Below are positions 7,700-15,418 of a stretch of DNA of 64,000 nt, piece by piece. The DNA is from Clostridia bacterium (GTDB lineage: Bacteria; Bacillota; Clostridia; Oscillospirales; CAG-272). The first letter of the stretch is position 1. Each line of letters starts with the position of its first letter. The stretch is from positions 1-64,000 of the forward strand of contig JAGAMD010000023.1 in the NCBI GenBank assembly GCA_017624905.1, given 5' to 3'. A model generated the notes under the pieces. The model was not told where the DNA came from. It saw only the letters and a program-made list of their open reading frames with translations, and ran no database searches. Both the position numbers and the translations under genes were made by a program.

Positions 7700-8572
7700 A
7701 TGGTGAAAAAATTATTTTTTAGTTTAACACTTAAAACTATACTTCTAACATTTATTCCAATAGTTTATAGTGCTTTAATCCCACTAACATTTGTAGATCA
7801 AATATCACAAAACGAAGGTTTAAAAACGTTTTTTTGGTCTTTGTCAATATTTTTGATCGTTTTGCATATAATACTAATAGTTGTGTACTGCAATCACGAG
7901 CAAAGCCTTAAGAAAGATTTAAAGAATGTAAGCGAGTTAAATAATGAGTTACTCTTGGCAAAAAAATACATCAGTTTTTCTAACAAGTTAGTTTTAGATA
8001 ATACTAACAAAATTTATGATTTAATAAAAACAAAAAAAGAGCATAGTGACATAATAGATTGGGATTGGCTACAGGCCAAAGGAGATGAGATTTGTTTAGA
8101 ACTTTTCAATTTAATACATTTTTTAAAAGCAGATATTAATCTAACTGTAAATATGATGTTCAAAAAAAAGGAACATAATGAAGATGGATACACAATGCTT
8201 TCAAGAAAATCTGATGATAGCCACACACCAAAATCTTATAGACATTTCATTTCCTCAGAAGAAGCAAGTGGTTTTTATTACAAAAAAGTTATGGATAATA
8301 AGCCAACAAAGGCAGATATTTTAATGAACAAAAAAGAAATTCAAAAAGAATTCACAGCTACCGATGTTATTAATTATAGTCAATACATTGCTATTCCAAT
8401 TGCTTGTAAGGGAAACAAAATTATTGGCATAATTCAAATAATAACATATGATGATACTGTTATATCTAGAAAAAAGGCCGAATTGAATAAACTATGCAAT
8501 GATTATTTTTATATGGCATCAACGTTAATGCTTTTATCCAACAAAAGTGAAAATTTAACACAAATTATTTAG
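7700..8572 (+). CDS. Membrane protein with C-terminal GAF-like sensor domain
   Basis: 290 residues: a basic N-terminus, two membrane helices (about residues 8-33 and 44-66), a lysine/asparagine-rich coiled linker (68-100), then a soluble domain (about 110-280). The domain has GAF-like features: a helix, a TVNMMF strand, and the late strand pair YIAIPIACKGNKIIGIIQIIT. GAF assignment is from strand pattern only; no ligand residues can be named. Start is the ATG six bases after GGGAGG; a longer TTG start is rejected. Two bases separate its stop from the Abi gene, so the two are translationally coupled. Base composition is far more AT-rich than the flanking genes, suggesting acquisition next to tRNA-Gln. 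Confidence 0.7.
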   Translation: MVKKLFFSLTLKTILLTFIPIVYSALIPLTFVDQISQNEGLKTFFWSLSIFLIVLHIILIVVYCNHEQSLKKDLKNVSELNNELLLAKKYISFSNKLVLDNTNKIYDLIKTKKEHSDIIDWDWLQAKGDEICLELFNLIHFLKADINLTVNMMFKKKEHNEDGYTMLSRKSDDSHTPKSYRHFISSEEASGFYYKKVMDNKPTKADILMNKKEIQKEFTATDVINYSQYIAIPIACKGNKIIGIIQIITYDDTVISRKKAELNKLCNDYFYMASTLMLLSNKSENLTQII

Positions 8573-8574
8573 AT

Positions 8575-9474
8575 ATGGAAAAATATATACAACAATTACA
8601 ATTTTTAAATATTGATTTTGAAAATTTAACAAGGCAAGAAATTACAAACATTCTAGAAACGGAATTTTCTTTCTATAGATTGTTAAAATCGTCTATAATT
8701 TTTGATAAGTATAAGGTTGGTGCAAACAAGGGGAAATTTGTAAGGTTAAAGTTTTCTGATTTGTATGCAATGGCAAAATTGGACTTTGAATTTTCTCAAT
8801 TACTTATGCCTATCTGTTTACAAATAGAACAATCTATAAAAACCATGCTGATTTATTATGTTAACGAAACATATGAAATTAAAAATTTCTTTTTAGAATA
8901 CTATAATAATGATAAGGACCATATCGATAAGTTTTACACTAAAGATAATTTGCAAATTTTAAAGTGGAATAATAAGTTTGAAGATATAAAATCAATGCAT
9001 TTGGAAGATTTTTTAGAAATTGTCCAATTTGGAACTTTGGAAAGAATGGTGCATTATTTTTGTAAAAAGTCAAACAATAATAACAGACTTAGCGAAATTG
9101 AAACAGAGCTGTATTCAGTGAGAAGAATACGAAACATAGTTGCTCATGGAACGTCGTTGATTAGCTTAATACACTTATCAAATGAATATAAAAATTTAAA
9201 ATTGTTAACTTTATTAGGAAAAAACGGAATCAAAAACAAAACGTTGACAAACAATTTGTCAAAATTTATAGTGAACGATATATGCAATCTTTTATATGTA
9301 TACTTTAAAATTGTAAACTGCGCCAGCATCGAAGCGTTTAGTGATTTTGATTGCAATTGTTGTCACAAAGTTTTACAGTTGATAAATTCTAATACTTTAC
9401 TAAATTCTGTATATCTATTCTTTAAAAGTTCTTTGAGAATTTTTGAAAAAATAAAAAAAACTCTTGACAAATAG
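8575..9474 (+). CDS. Abi_2-type (AbiD/AbiF-like) HEPN putative ribonuclease
   Basis: 299 residues. The N-terminal half follows the Abi_2 pattern: an L..I..FYRLL segment, then FSDLYAMAKLDFEFSQLLMP leading to an IEQSIKTML helix. The HEPN catalytic motif R-N-x-x-A-H is intact at R186-N187-I-V-A-H191, preceded by VRRI. Family members are abortive-infection proteins and RNA-cleaving toxins; the substrate here is unknown. There is no ribosome site before the ATG, so translation is probably coupled to the GAF-membrane gene two bases upstream. The -35 box of a small-RNA promoter overlaps its last codons. Very low GC. Confidence is high for the family, low for the actual target. Confidence 0.8.
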   Translation: MEKYIQQLQFLNIDFENLTRQEITNILETEFSFYRLLKSSIIFDKYKVGANKGKFVRLKFSDLYAMAKLDFEFSQLLMPICLQIEQSIKTMLIYYVNETYEIKNFFLEYYNNDKDHIDKFYTKDNLQILKWNNKFEDIKSMHLEDFLEIVQFGTLERMVHYFCKKSNNNNRLSEIETELYSVRRIRNIVAHGTSLISLIHLSNEYKNLKLLTLLGKNGIKNKTLTNNLSKFIVNDICNLLYVYFKIVNCASIEAFSDFDCNCCHKVLQLINSNTLLNSVYLFFKSSLRIFEKIKKTLDK

Positions 9475-9492
9475 TTGTGTTTGTGATATAAT
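9464..9492 (+). promoter_or_regulatory. Consensus promoter of a small RNA gene
   Basis: TTGACA (9464-9469), exactly 17 bases, extended -10 TGATATAAT (TATAAT 9487-9492). The -35 lies inside the final codons of the Abi gene. No start codon with a ribosome site follows before the terminator. Confidence 0.75.
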
Positions 9493-9498
9493 TCTTTT

Positions 9499-9558
9499 AG
9501 TGTGATAGATAAAAGCGTTTGCTTTTGGAAGACCGACGCCTGCGTTGGTCTTTTTTTT
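9499..9558 (+). ncRNA. Candidate small RNA partner of the Abi/HEPN gene
   Basis: A predicted transcript of about 58 bases starts 7 bases after the TATAAT. It has a short AGTGTGATAGAT leader, hairpin AAAAGC-GTTT-GCTTTT, then hairpin AAGACCGACG-CCTG-CGTTGGTCTT with T8 as terminator. It contains no usable reading frame. From memory, Abi_2/AbiF genes are often accompanied by a conserved structured RNA that acts as antitoxin, which fits the position. Alternatively the second hairpin may simply be the operon terminator and the promoter a coincidence. Confidence 0.6.
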
Positions 9559-9631
9559 ATTTCTAACCAAACTCTAATTGTCTTGTAATTTATAAATCAA
9601 GGAAAATAACAAAACCAATAGATTATCATAT

Positions 9632-9668
9632 AAAAATAGCGAGTGCAATTTTGCACTCGCTATTTTTA
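9632..9668 (-). terminator. Terminator of HTH/TPR-like regulator gene
   Basis: Long perfect hairpin AAAAATAGCGAGTGCA-ATTT-TGCACTCGCTATTTTT just at the stop of the minus-strand gene. Confidence 0.85.
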
Positions 9669-10826
9669 TTTTTCCATAAGCCTTAAGGCTTTTTCATAGA
9701 GAACTACAAATTTTTCGTTTGTGCGAACATTGTCAAACCAAAGCCAATTTTTCATTGCTCTCCTTATATCGCTTTTAAGTCCGAAAAATAGCCATAAATA
9801 TGGATTCCAAACCTTTGTTCCGTCTTGCAAATGAATGTACACAACATTTGAATTGTCGTTTTTATTTACCTTTGCATTTTCAAAAAGTTCAGGTTTCCCA
9901 ACATCCACAAGCTTTCCTTCAGGAATTTCAATCCATTTTTCGTATAATTCAAATGATTTTTCAAGATATTCAAAGCCTTCATTGAGTTCGTTTGCTCCAA
10001 TCAATGCACCACCTGTTTTTAAGCAAAGCTCTGCATAAGCACCAAGCCAAGCTTCAGGTATCGTTCTGTCAGTTGAAATATTTTCAAGCACTCGCATTTT
10101 GAATTTTGAAAGTTCGGCAGTTCTCTTTGGATTATCAAAAACAATTTTAAACCTGTCTTTTTCTCTTATATCGTGATAACGCATACAATCTCTGCCTAAG
10201 AAGTGCATTAAGCTAAGCAAAGTATTTGCATTTGACTGAGCCTGAAATTTTTCGTTATCACATCTTTGATAGTATCGTTCCTCTATTTTTTCTGTTTCGC
10301 AATCAGCAAATATTCGAGGACTTCTATACTTCCAATTTTCAAACTCGTCATCCGGGCACGCAATATGCATATAATGAATTGCACTTTGTCTTATCCATTC
10401 GTTTGTACATTCTTCCATTATTTTTTCGCAAATGTGTTTTAACAAAGGATATTCCTTTTCCCAATAATCCTTAATTTCTACTATTGAGCTGCCTAAAATT
10501 TCCATAATTTCAAAATTTTGTGGATATTTCTTGTGATAAGCCTTAGCCAACGCCAAGCGTTCTTTATAATTTGCTTTTCCGTATTTATCGAAAAAGCTTT
10601 CTATATCACTTTTAACACTAACCTCGTCATTTCCGATAAGCTCGTCAACAGTAATTCCAAAAAAGTTAGCAATAGATGGGAGTAAGGTTATATCGGGATA
10701 ACCACCTCTTTCCCAATTTGATACAGCCTGTGGTGAAACATAAAGAGCCTTTGCTAATTCTTCTTGTGTTAAATTAACTCGCTTTCTTTCTCTTGAAATA
10801 ACCTCTGAAATTTTCAATTCTAACAT
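9666..10826 (-). CDS. XRE-family transcriptional regulator with long helical C-terminus
   Basis: 386 residues. Residues 1-65 are a Cro/C1 HTH: RERKRVNLTQEELAKALYVS, recognition helix SPQAVSNWERGGYPDI, and LLPSIANFFGITVDELIG. The remaining 320 residues are mostly helical and TPR-like, rich in Trp/Tyr/Glu, and probably a signal- or peptide-sensing domain as in other large XRE proteins. Start chosen at the ATG 8 bases after AGGAGG; an upstream in-frame ATG lies beyond the promoter. It sits inside the accessory region, but its GC is more like the chromosome than the Abi cassette. Target unknown. Confidence 0.8.
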   Translation of the reverse strand: MLELKISEVISRERKRVNLTQEELAKALYVSPQAVSNWERGGYPDITLLPSIANFFGITVDELIGNDEVSVKSDIESFFDKYGKANYKERLALAKAYHKKYPQNFEIMEILGSSIVEIKDYWEKEYPLLKHICEKIMEECTNEWIRQSAIHYMHIACPDDEFENWKYRSPRIFADCETEKIEERYYQRCDNEKFQAQSNANTLLSLMHFLGRDCMRYHDIREKDRFKIVFDNPKRTAELSKFKMRVLENISTDRTIPEAWLGAYAELCLKTGGALIGANELNEGFEYLEKSFELYEKWIEIPEGKLVDVGKPELFENAKVNKNDNSNVVYIHLQDGTKVWNPYLWLFFGLKSDIRRAMKNWLWFDNVRTNEKFVVLYEKALRLMEK

Positions 10827-10874
10827 AATAAAATCCTCCTGTATGATTAGAGGGAGTGCACACCTTCTGTCATT

Positions 10875-10903
10875 ATGATAGCATTGTTTTAGGTGATAGT
10901 CAA
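10875..10903 (-). promoter_or_regulatory. Promoter of the XRE regulator gene
   Basis: Minus strand TTGACT (10898-10903), 17 bases, TATCAT (10875-10880). Confidence 0.6.
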
Positions 10904-11009
10904 TAACTTTGGACTTTAGTTTCACTCAAGAGGCACTTGAATTTTACAAACTAAAATAGAAATTGAACATTGGTTCAAATTACAAACAAAATGCTCAGCC
11001 ATAACAAGA

Positions 11010-11036
11010 AAGACACCGATTTGGTGTCTTTTTTGT
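11010..11036 (+). terminator. Orphan terminator next to tRNA-derived element
   Basis: AAGACACC-GATTT-GGTGTCTT plus T6. It follows CAGCCATAACAAG, which resembles the sequence just after tRNA-Gln (CAGCCAAAACAAG), but no intact tRNA precedes it. Confidence 0.6.
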
Positions 11037-11044
11037 TTTGCTTT

Positions 11045-11179
11045 GGCTGGGATGGTACAGGTTCGACCACTTTGTGCTGCGTTGCAACACAAATATGGTT
11101 CGTTCTTTTGCCCTAAGCCGTTGTCTACTTGTAAGCATAAGGCGTGGGCAAAAGCCTCGCCTTTGGCGAGAAGCCATCC
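11045..11179. repeat. Second tRNA-derived hairpin element
   Basis: Opens with the same GGCTGGGATGG as the 7.4 kb element, continues with GGTTCGACCAC (T-arm-like) and ends in GCCATCCACTTG. Internal hairpins occupy the same places but differ in sequence: TTGTG-CTGCGTTGCAA-CACAA, CTTTTGCCC with GGGCAAAAG, and CTCGCC-TTT-GGCGAG. It is a diverged sister of 7419-7567. The 10827-11272 gap holds this element, the orphan terminator and two promoters. Confidence 0.55.
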
Positions 11180-11195
11180 ACTTGAATATTTTTTA

Positions 11196-11257
11196 TTGAA
11201 AATGACTCACGGCTATGGTACAATTTAAATGTCAAAGAAAAGGTGGTAAATTTACCA
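11196..11257 (+). promoter_or_regulatory. Distal promoter and 14-bp palindrome upstream of GH4
   Basis: TTGAAA (11196-11201), 17 bases, extended TGG-TACAAT (11219-11224). Twenty bases downstream is the perfect palindrome TGGTAAATTTACCA (11244-11257), a likely operator at about +15 to +28. Confidence 0.5.
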
Positions 11258-11272
11258 TAAAGGATGATAAAA

Positions 11273-11332
11273 ATGAAATCAGCTTGTAAGATGCTTGAGT
11301 ATTTTTCAATTCAACACTTGCGTTTATATTGA
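11273..11332 (+). CDS. Possible 19-residue leader peptide upstream of GH4
   Basis: ATG nine bases after AAAGGA; the peptide is about MKSACKMLEYFSIQHLRLY. Its stop codon overlaps the -35 box of the proximal GH4 promoter. It lies on the transcript from the distal promoter. There is no homology to lean on. A leader peptide that couples translation to use of the downstream promoter is possible, and so is chance. Confidence 0.25.
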   Translation: MKSACKMLEYFSIQHLRLY

Positions 11333-11357
11333 CAAGGCTTGTTTTAAGGTGTATAAT
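11329..11357 (+). promoter_or_regulatory. Proximal promoter of GH4 gene
   Basis: TTGACA (11329-11334), 17 bases, TATAAT (11352-11357): full consensus. Confidence 0.85.
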
Positions 11358-11388
11358 CAACATATCAACAAATTCGAGGAGAATTGTT

Positions 11389-12771
11389 ATGAAAATTGTA
11401 AATAAAAAAGCAGAAAATGTAAAAATCGCCTATGTTGGTGGAGGCTCTCGTGGTTGGGCTTGGGGGCTTATGAGTGATCTTGCCGCTAACGAGGATATGA
11501 GTGGCGATGTTTATCTATATGATATAGATTTTGAGGCAGCACAGGCAAACGAGATTATCGGTAATAGATACAACGATTGCGAGGGTGCAAAATCAAAATG
11601 GAGCTACAAGGCAGTTAAAACTCCAAAGGAAGCAATGACGGGTGCTGATTTTGTCGTAATTTCTATTCTTCCGGGTACCTTTGACGAAATGGAGAGTGAT
11701 GTTCACGTTCCGGAAAAGTACGGCATTTATCAATCAGTTGGTGATACAACAGGTCCCGGTGGAATTGTCCGTGCCATGAGGACTATTCCTATGTTTGAGG
11801 AAATTGCAAACTACGTTAAGGAATACTGTCCAAATGCTTGGGTAATTAACTACACTAACCCAATGACGCTTTGCGTTAAGACTCTTTATAGAGTGTTCCC
11901 TGAAATCAAAGCCTTTGGATGCTGTCACGAGGTTTTTGGAACTCAAAGACTGCTTACGTGGGTAGTAGAGGAGTACTTAGGAAAGAAGGCTACAAGAGAG
12001 GAAATCAAGGTAAACCCTGTTGCGGTAAACCACTTTACTTGGCTGACAAGTGCTGAGTATGAGGGTATTGACCTATTCCCATATTACGATAAATATTGTG
12101 ATAAATACGCTGACGGACTTCCCGCAAAGCCCGATAACAATTGGATGAACAATTTCTTTGCTTGTGCCGGCAAGGTAACCTTCGACCTGTTCAAAAGATT
12201 TGGCTATATTTCCGCTGCGGGTGATAGACACTTGGCAGAATTCTGCCCCGGCAAGTGGTATCTTGAAAGCCCCGAAAGAGTCAAAGAGATGAAGTTCGGC
12301 TTGACTCCTGTTTCTTGGAGAAAAGAGGATCTTAAGAATCGTCTTGAAAAAAGCCGTAAGCTTCTTAATGGCGGGGAAATCAAGCTTTGTAAAACAGGTG
12401 AAGAGGGAGTCAACCAAATGAGAGCTCTGCTTGGACTTTGCGACCTTATCACAAACGTTAATATTCCAAACAGAGGACAAATTTCAAACCTTCCCCTTGG
12501 TGCAGTTGTTGAAACAAATGCTATATTCCGCACAAATGAGCTTAGACCTGTTTTAGCGGGTGAAATTCCAACTGAGATTTACCCACTTGTTTCTAAAATT
12601 TGCTCCGAGCAGGAGGCTGTTTCCGATGCAATTGCAAAGCGTGATATTGAGGCAATCTTTAACGCATTTGCATCCGACCCACTTGTTACTTGTAGCATAA
12701 GCGATGCAAGAAAGATGTTTGACGAAATGGTTGAAAACACAAAAGCATATTTGACCGACTATAACATATGA
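11389..12771 (+). CDS. GH4 family glycosidase, alpha-galacturonidase (LplD)-like
   Basis: 460 residues. GH4 enzymes use NAD+ and Mn2+ and cleave by oxidation-elimination. Visible: Rossmann start KIAYVGGGSRGW, NAD-site region VVISILPGT, VGDTTGPGGIVRAMRTIPMF, NYTNPM, and the metal-binding CCHEVFG (about residues 180-186). The GPGG..RA.RTIP block is what I associate with the LplD alpha-galacturonidase branch rather than the 6-phospho-alpha-glucosidases. That would feed galacturonate to the KDG pathway. Start chosen at GAGGAG-ATG; the frame remains open a little upstream over the promoter. Monocistronic with two promoters. Confidence 0.82.
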   Translation: MKIVNKKAENVKIAYVGGGSRGWAWGLMSDLAANEDMSGDVYLYDIDFEAAQANEIIGNRYNDCEGAKSKWSYKAVKTPKEAMTGADFVVISILPGTFDEMESDVHVPEKYGIYQSVGDTTGPGGIVRAMRTIPMFEEIANYVKEYCPNAWVINYTNPMTLCVKTLYRVFPEIKAFGCCHEVFGTQRLLTWVVEEYLGKKATREEIKVNPVAVNHFTWLTSAEYEGIDLFPYYDKYCDKYADGLPAKPDNNWMNNFFACAGKVTFDLFKRFGYISAAGDRHLAEFCPGKWYLESPERVKEMKFGLTPVSWRKEDLKNRLEKSRKLLNGGEIKLCKTGEEGVNQMRALLGLCDLITNVNIPNRGQISNLPLGAVVETNAIFRTNELRPVLAGEIPTEIYPLVSKICSEQEAVSDAIAKRDIEAIFNAFASDPLVTCSISDARKMFDEMVENTKAYLTDYNI

Positions 12772-12898
12772 AGACGGTTTAGTAGTCAAATATGTAGCTA
12801 ATTGGACAGACCTAAAAGAATGCATGAAAAGATATAAGCCTTCTACCAAAACAAGTGTGTCCTGCGCAAGAGCTATGTAACTAACTGATAACACACAA

Positions 12899-12927
12899 AA
12901 AAGGACACCACATGGTGTCCTTTTTGT
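12899..12927 (+). terminator. Terminator after GH4
   Basis: AAGGACACC-ACAT-GGTGTCCTT plus T tract. The 127 bases between the GH4 stop and this hairpin hold no credible gene. Confidence 0.8.
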
Positions 12928-12995
12928 TTACAAGTGTCGGCGTGCTTAACATGGTTATATTGTCGCTTACTTTCGGTTTTATTTCATAAATTATA

Positions 12996-13025
12996 TTGAC
13001 ATACATATTTTAATAATGGTAAAAT
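12996..13025 (+). promoter_or_regulatory. Promoter of Gfo/Idh/MocA gene
   Basis: TTGACA (12996-13001), 18 bases, TAAAAT (13020-13025). Confidence 0.65.
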
Positions 13026-13063
13026 AATTGTAGCTAAAATAATTTTAACTAGGAGATATAATT

Positions 13064-14227
13064 ATGGCTAAAAAAGATAGTATGAGCATTATGAATGAAT
13101 ACAAAAATGCTCCACAAAAGGAAAAAATAGAATCAAAAAGAATGCTAAAGGTTGCTATTATTGGTACCGGTTGGATTGCTGATGCGCACGCAAGCAAATA
13201 CAAGGAAATGAGTGATGTTGAAATTGTTGCCTTGGCTGACCTTGTGCCCGGTAAGGCAGAAAAGTTTGCAAAGAAGTGGGACATTACAGGTGCAAGATGC
13301 TATCTTTCTCACAAAGACCTTCTAGATGCAGAAGAGGACCTTGATGCAGTTTCTATTTGCACATATAACAGAACACACGCAGAGTGCACAATTTATGCTC
13401 TTAAAAAGGGAGTAAACGTTCTTTGCGAAAAGCCAATGGCTGTTACTCTTGATGAAGCAATTGAGATGCGCCGTGCTGAAAAGGAAAGCGGAAAGATTCT
13501 TTCTATTGGCTTCCAACCAAGAATGGACCCAAATATGAAGAAGATTAAGGAAATAGTTGAGTCCGGTGTTCTTGGTGATATTTATTACATTCAAACAGGT
13601 GGCGGACGTAGAAGAGGTATTCCAACACCATTTGGCACAACCTTTATTGAGGATAAGACAGCGGGAATTGGCGCAATGGGCGATATTGGTTGCTATTCTC
13701 TTGATATGGTGCTTAATGCCATTGGTTATCCAAAGCCACTCACTGTAAGCGGATATAAGTCGGATTTCTTTGGAAAGGACCCAAAAAACTATCCTTGGCA
13801 TCCGGAATATGCAGAGGTCTTTGGAGTAGAGGACTTTGCAGCAGGCTTTATTCGTCTTGAGGGTGGAATTATTCTTGACTTCCGTATTGCATGGGCAATG
13901 AACCTCGATACCCCGGGTGACACAATTATCATGGGTAAGAAGGGCTCACTACGCATCCCATCAACAGAGTGCTGGAACGGCTCGGTTGGCGGACCTATGA
14001 AGGTGTATAGCGAAATGGCAGGCTCTCAGGTATGCACAGAAATTCCTATATTACAGTCACCTGACATTTTCTATGAAAAGCTCCGTTCATTCCTTGATGC
14101 TATAATCACAGGCGGAAAAGCTCCTGTATCAAGCGAAGAGATTGTTATAAACCAAGCTATTATAGACGGTATTATCAAGTCAGCAGAGCTAGGCAGAGAA
14201 ATCGAAATTAATATTCCTGAGGTTTAA
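13064..14227 (+). CDS. Gfo/Idh/MocA-family NAD(P)-dependent oxidoreductase
   Basis: 387 residues. Rossmann fold with VAIIGTGWIADAH (about residues 30-42), the family CEKPMA at 121-126 (K123 as the usual catalytic lysine), and the C-terminal beta-sheet domain. Members oxidise or reduce sugar hydroxyls; the substrate cannot be told, but neighbours suggest a uronate or deoxysugar. It carries about 27 residues before the first strand. The ribosome site AGGAG sits before the first ATG, so the longer form is kept; M27 is an alternative. Own promoter and GGACACC-type terminator. Confidence 0.85.
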   Translation: MAKKDSMSIMNEYKNAPQKEKIESKRMLKVAIIGTGWIADAHASKYKEMSDVEIVALADLVPGKAEKFAKKWDITGARCYLSHKDLLDAEEDLDAVSICTYNRTHAECTIYALKKGVNVLCEKPMAVTLDEAIEMRRAEKESGKILSIGFQPRMDPNMKKIKEIVESGVLGDIYYIQTGGGRRRGIPTPFGTTFIEDKTAGIGAMGDIGCYSLDMVLNAIGYPKPLTVSGYKSDFFGKDPKNYPWHPEYAEVFGVEDFAAGFIRLEGGIILDFRIAWAMNLDTPGDTIIMGKKGSLRIPSTECWNGSVGGPMKVYSEMAGSQVCTEIPILQSPDIFYEKLRSFLDAIITGGKAPVSSEEIVINQAIIDGIIKSAELGREIEINIPEV

Positions 14228-14232
14228 TCTAT

Positions 14233-14261
14233 AAAAAGGACACCAAACGGTGTCCTTTTTT
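14233..14261 (+). terminator. Terminator after oxidoreductase
   Basis: AAAAAGGACACC-AAAC-GGTGTCCTTTTTT. Confidence 0.85.
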
Positions 14262-14309
14262 GCGCTGCTTTTGCATTTTGAAATGTCGCTTTTTTGAGAC
14301 AGTCCGCTC

Positions 14310-14338
14310 TTTACAAATGCGTAATAATGTGTTATAAT
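14310..14338 (+). promoter_or_regulatory. Promoter of 56-residue gene
   Basis: TTTACA (14310-14315), 17 bases, TATAAT (14333-14338). Confidence 0.7.
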
Positions 14339-14366
14339 AAGCACATCAAAACGCTTGGAGGAAATT

Positions 14367-14537
14367 ATGAAGGCTAAGAATTTTACAAAAACTATTATGA
14401 GATTTTTCAGAGGTTGCTTGAAAACAGCTTTGATGGGAGCTATGCTACCTGTGTTTGTAGTTTTATCATCACTAAAGGAGACAAAGCCACAACCAAAGCC
14501 ACACATTTTGTCTACTTATAGCTATGCAAAAAATTAA
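14367..14537 (+). CDS. Small single-pass membrane protein (56 residues)
   Basis: A complete transcription unit of its own: strong promoter, TTGGAGG five bases before the ATG, 56 codons, and a terminator directly after the stop. The product has a basic amphipathic N-terminus (MKAKNFTKTIMRFFRGCLK), one hydrophobic helix (about residues 20-39) and a Lys/Pro-rich tail. No family recognised. The net positive charge and single helix are reminiscent of small regulatory or toxin-like peptides, but nothing here proves that. Confidence 0.6.
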   Translation: MKAKNFTKTIMRFFRGCLKTALMGAMLPVFVVLSSLKETKPQPKPHILSTYSYAKN

Positions 14538-14562
14538 AAAAGACACCATATGGTGCCTTTTT
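14535..14562. terminator. Terminator of the 56-residue gene
   Basis: AAAAAGACACC-ATAT-GGTGCCTTTTT with one mismatch; it also lies at the end of the convergent DUF4886 gene. Confidence 0.75.
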
Positions 14563-14566
14563 AATT

Positions 14567-15307
14567 CTATTTTTTAAAAACAATTTCGTTTACTATCTCA
14601 CATATTTTTTCAATTATCTGTGCATCAAGCTCTTTAAAAGGCAATGGCTCAACTTGTTTGCCACTAAAGTGGGCAAGCCATGTAAGAGCAACGGCGTATC
14701 TGCCGTAGGTGTGCGACATATGAAAGCCATCAAGGCATAGCGACTCGCCTCCGTTTTTATAATCGAACTTGCTTAAGCACTCACGCATAGCTTGAATAAC
14801 ATCGCCGGCCGGAATTAATGATAAGCCGGTTGACAAGGATGCAAGATCGGAGGCTTTACAAATTTGGCTATACATTTTTTGTTGGCTGTGGTCGTAGAGA
14901 TAAAACTCGCTATGAGATGAGTCGATTTCATAAGCCCATGTTTTATGAAAATAAATGTCGGCGCTTGGCTGATATTTACGCACATAAGAAATTAGTTCGT
15001 TAAGATAAGGCTGATATGTTTCCCATAAGCCGGAAAAGTGGCTTACTTGTTGTAGAGTTACAGCATCAAACCGTTCGCCCTTTATTATTTCTTCAATGGT
15101 TACAAGGTTGTTTGCCCATTCGCCACCATTTATGCTGAGTAAGTAATTTGCGTTGTTGTTTACAATGTTGTCCCAATGTGTCTGTAAGCTACAACCACCA
15201 ATTGCCAAATTAACAGTTTCTAAATTTATGCCTCGCTCACCTGCAAGAGTATGTAAATACGCGTGTGCATCAGCTGAAAAGCTGTTACCAATAGATAAAA
15301 TCTTCAT
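14567..15307 (-). CDS. DUF4886 / SGNH-like hydrolase
   Basis: 246 residues with the DUF4886 look of an SGNH hydrolase: IGNSFSADAHAYL with nucleophile-position S9, a mid-protein LQQVSHFSG block, and DGFHMSHTYGRYA near the C-terminus carrying the Asp-x-x-His pair. DUF4886 proteins frequently sit in polysaccharide-utilisation regions and are suspected sugar esterases. No signal peptide. The start chosen follows CCGGAGGTG; an upstream in-frame extension is rich in Lys/Arg and overlaps the promoter (TTGCAA-17-TAAACT, 15330-15358). Confidence 0.75.
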   Translation of the reverse strand: MKILSIGNSFSADAHAYLHTLAGERGINLETVNLAIGGCSLQTHWDNIVNNNANYLLSINGGEWANNLVTIEEIIKGERFDAVTLQQVSHFSGLWETYQPYLNELISYVRKYQPSADIYFHKTWAYEIDSSHSEFYLYDHSQQKMYSQICKASDLASLSTGLSLIPAGDVIQAMRECLSKFDYKNGGESLCLDGFHMSHTYGRYAVALTWLAHFSGKQVEPLPFKELDAQIIEKICEIVNEIVFKK

Positions 15308-15329
15308 AAAGCACCTCCGGGTTTTCTTC

Positions 15330-15358
15330 AGTTTACCACGTTTTTGTGTGCTTTGCAA
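15330..15358 (-). promoter_or_regulatory. Promoter of DUF4886 gene
   Basis: Minus strand TTGCAA (15353-15358), 17 bases, TAAACT (15330-15335). Confidence 0.6.
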
Positions 15359-15418
15359 TAGTTAAATTTAAAATCGCAAAAGTGCCAAATTGCGTACCGA
15401 AAATGGTACACATCTGTA

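Noticed and set aside
12772..12890. Coding-like stretch after GH4 (reads EDGLVVKYVANWTDLKECM...)
   Set aside because: Plausible as a remnant of a lost C-terminus, but there is no start codon, no ribosome site and no recognisable homologue; too little to call a pseudogene.
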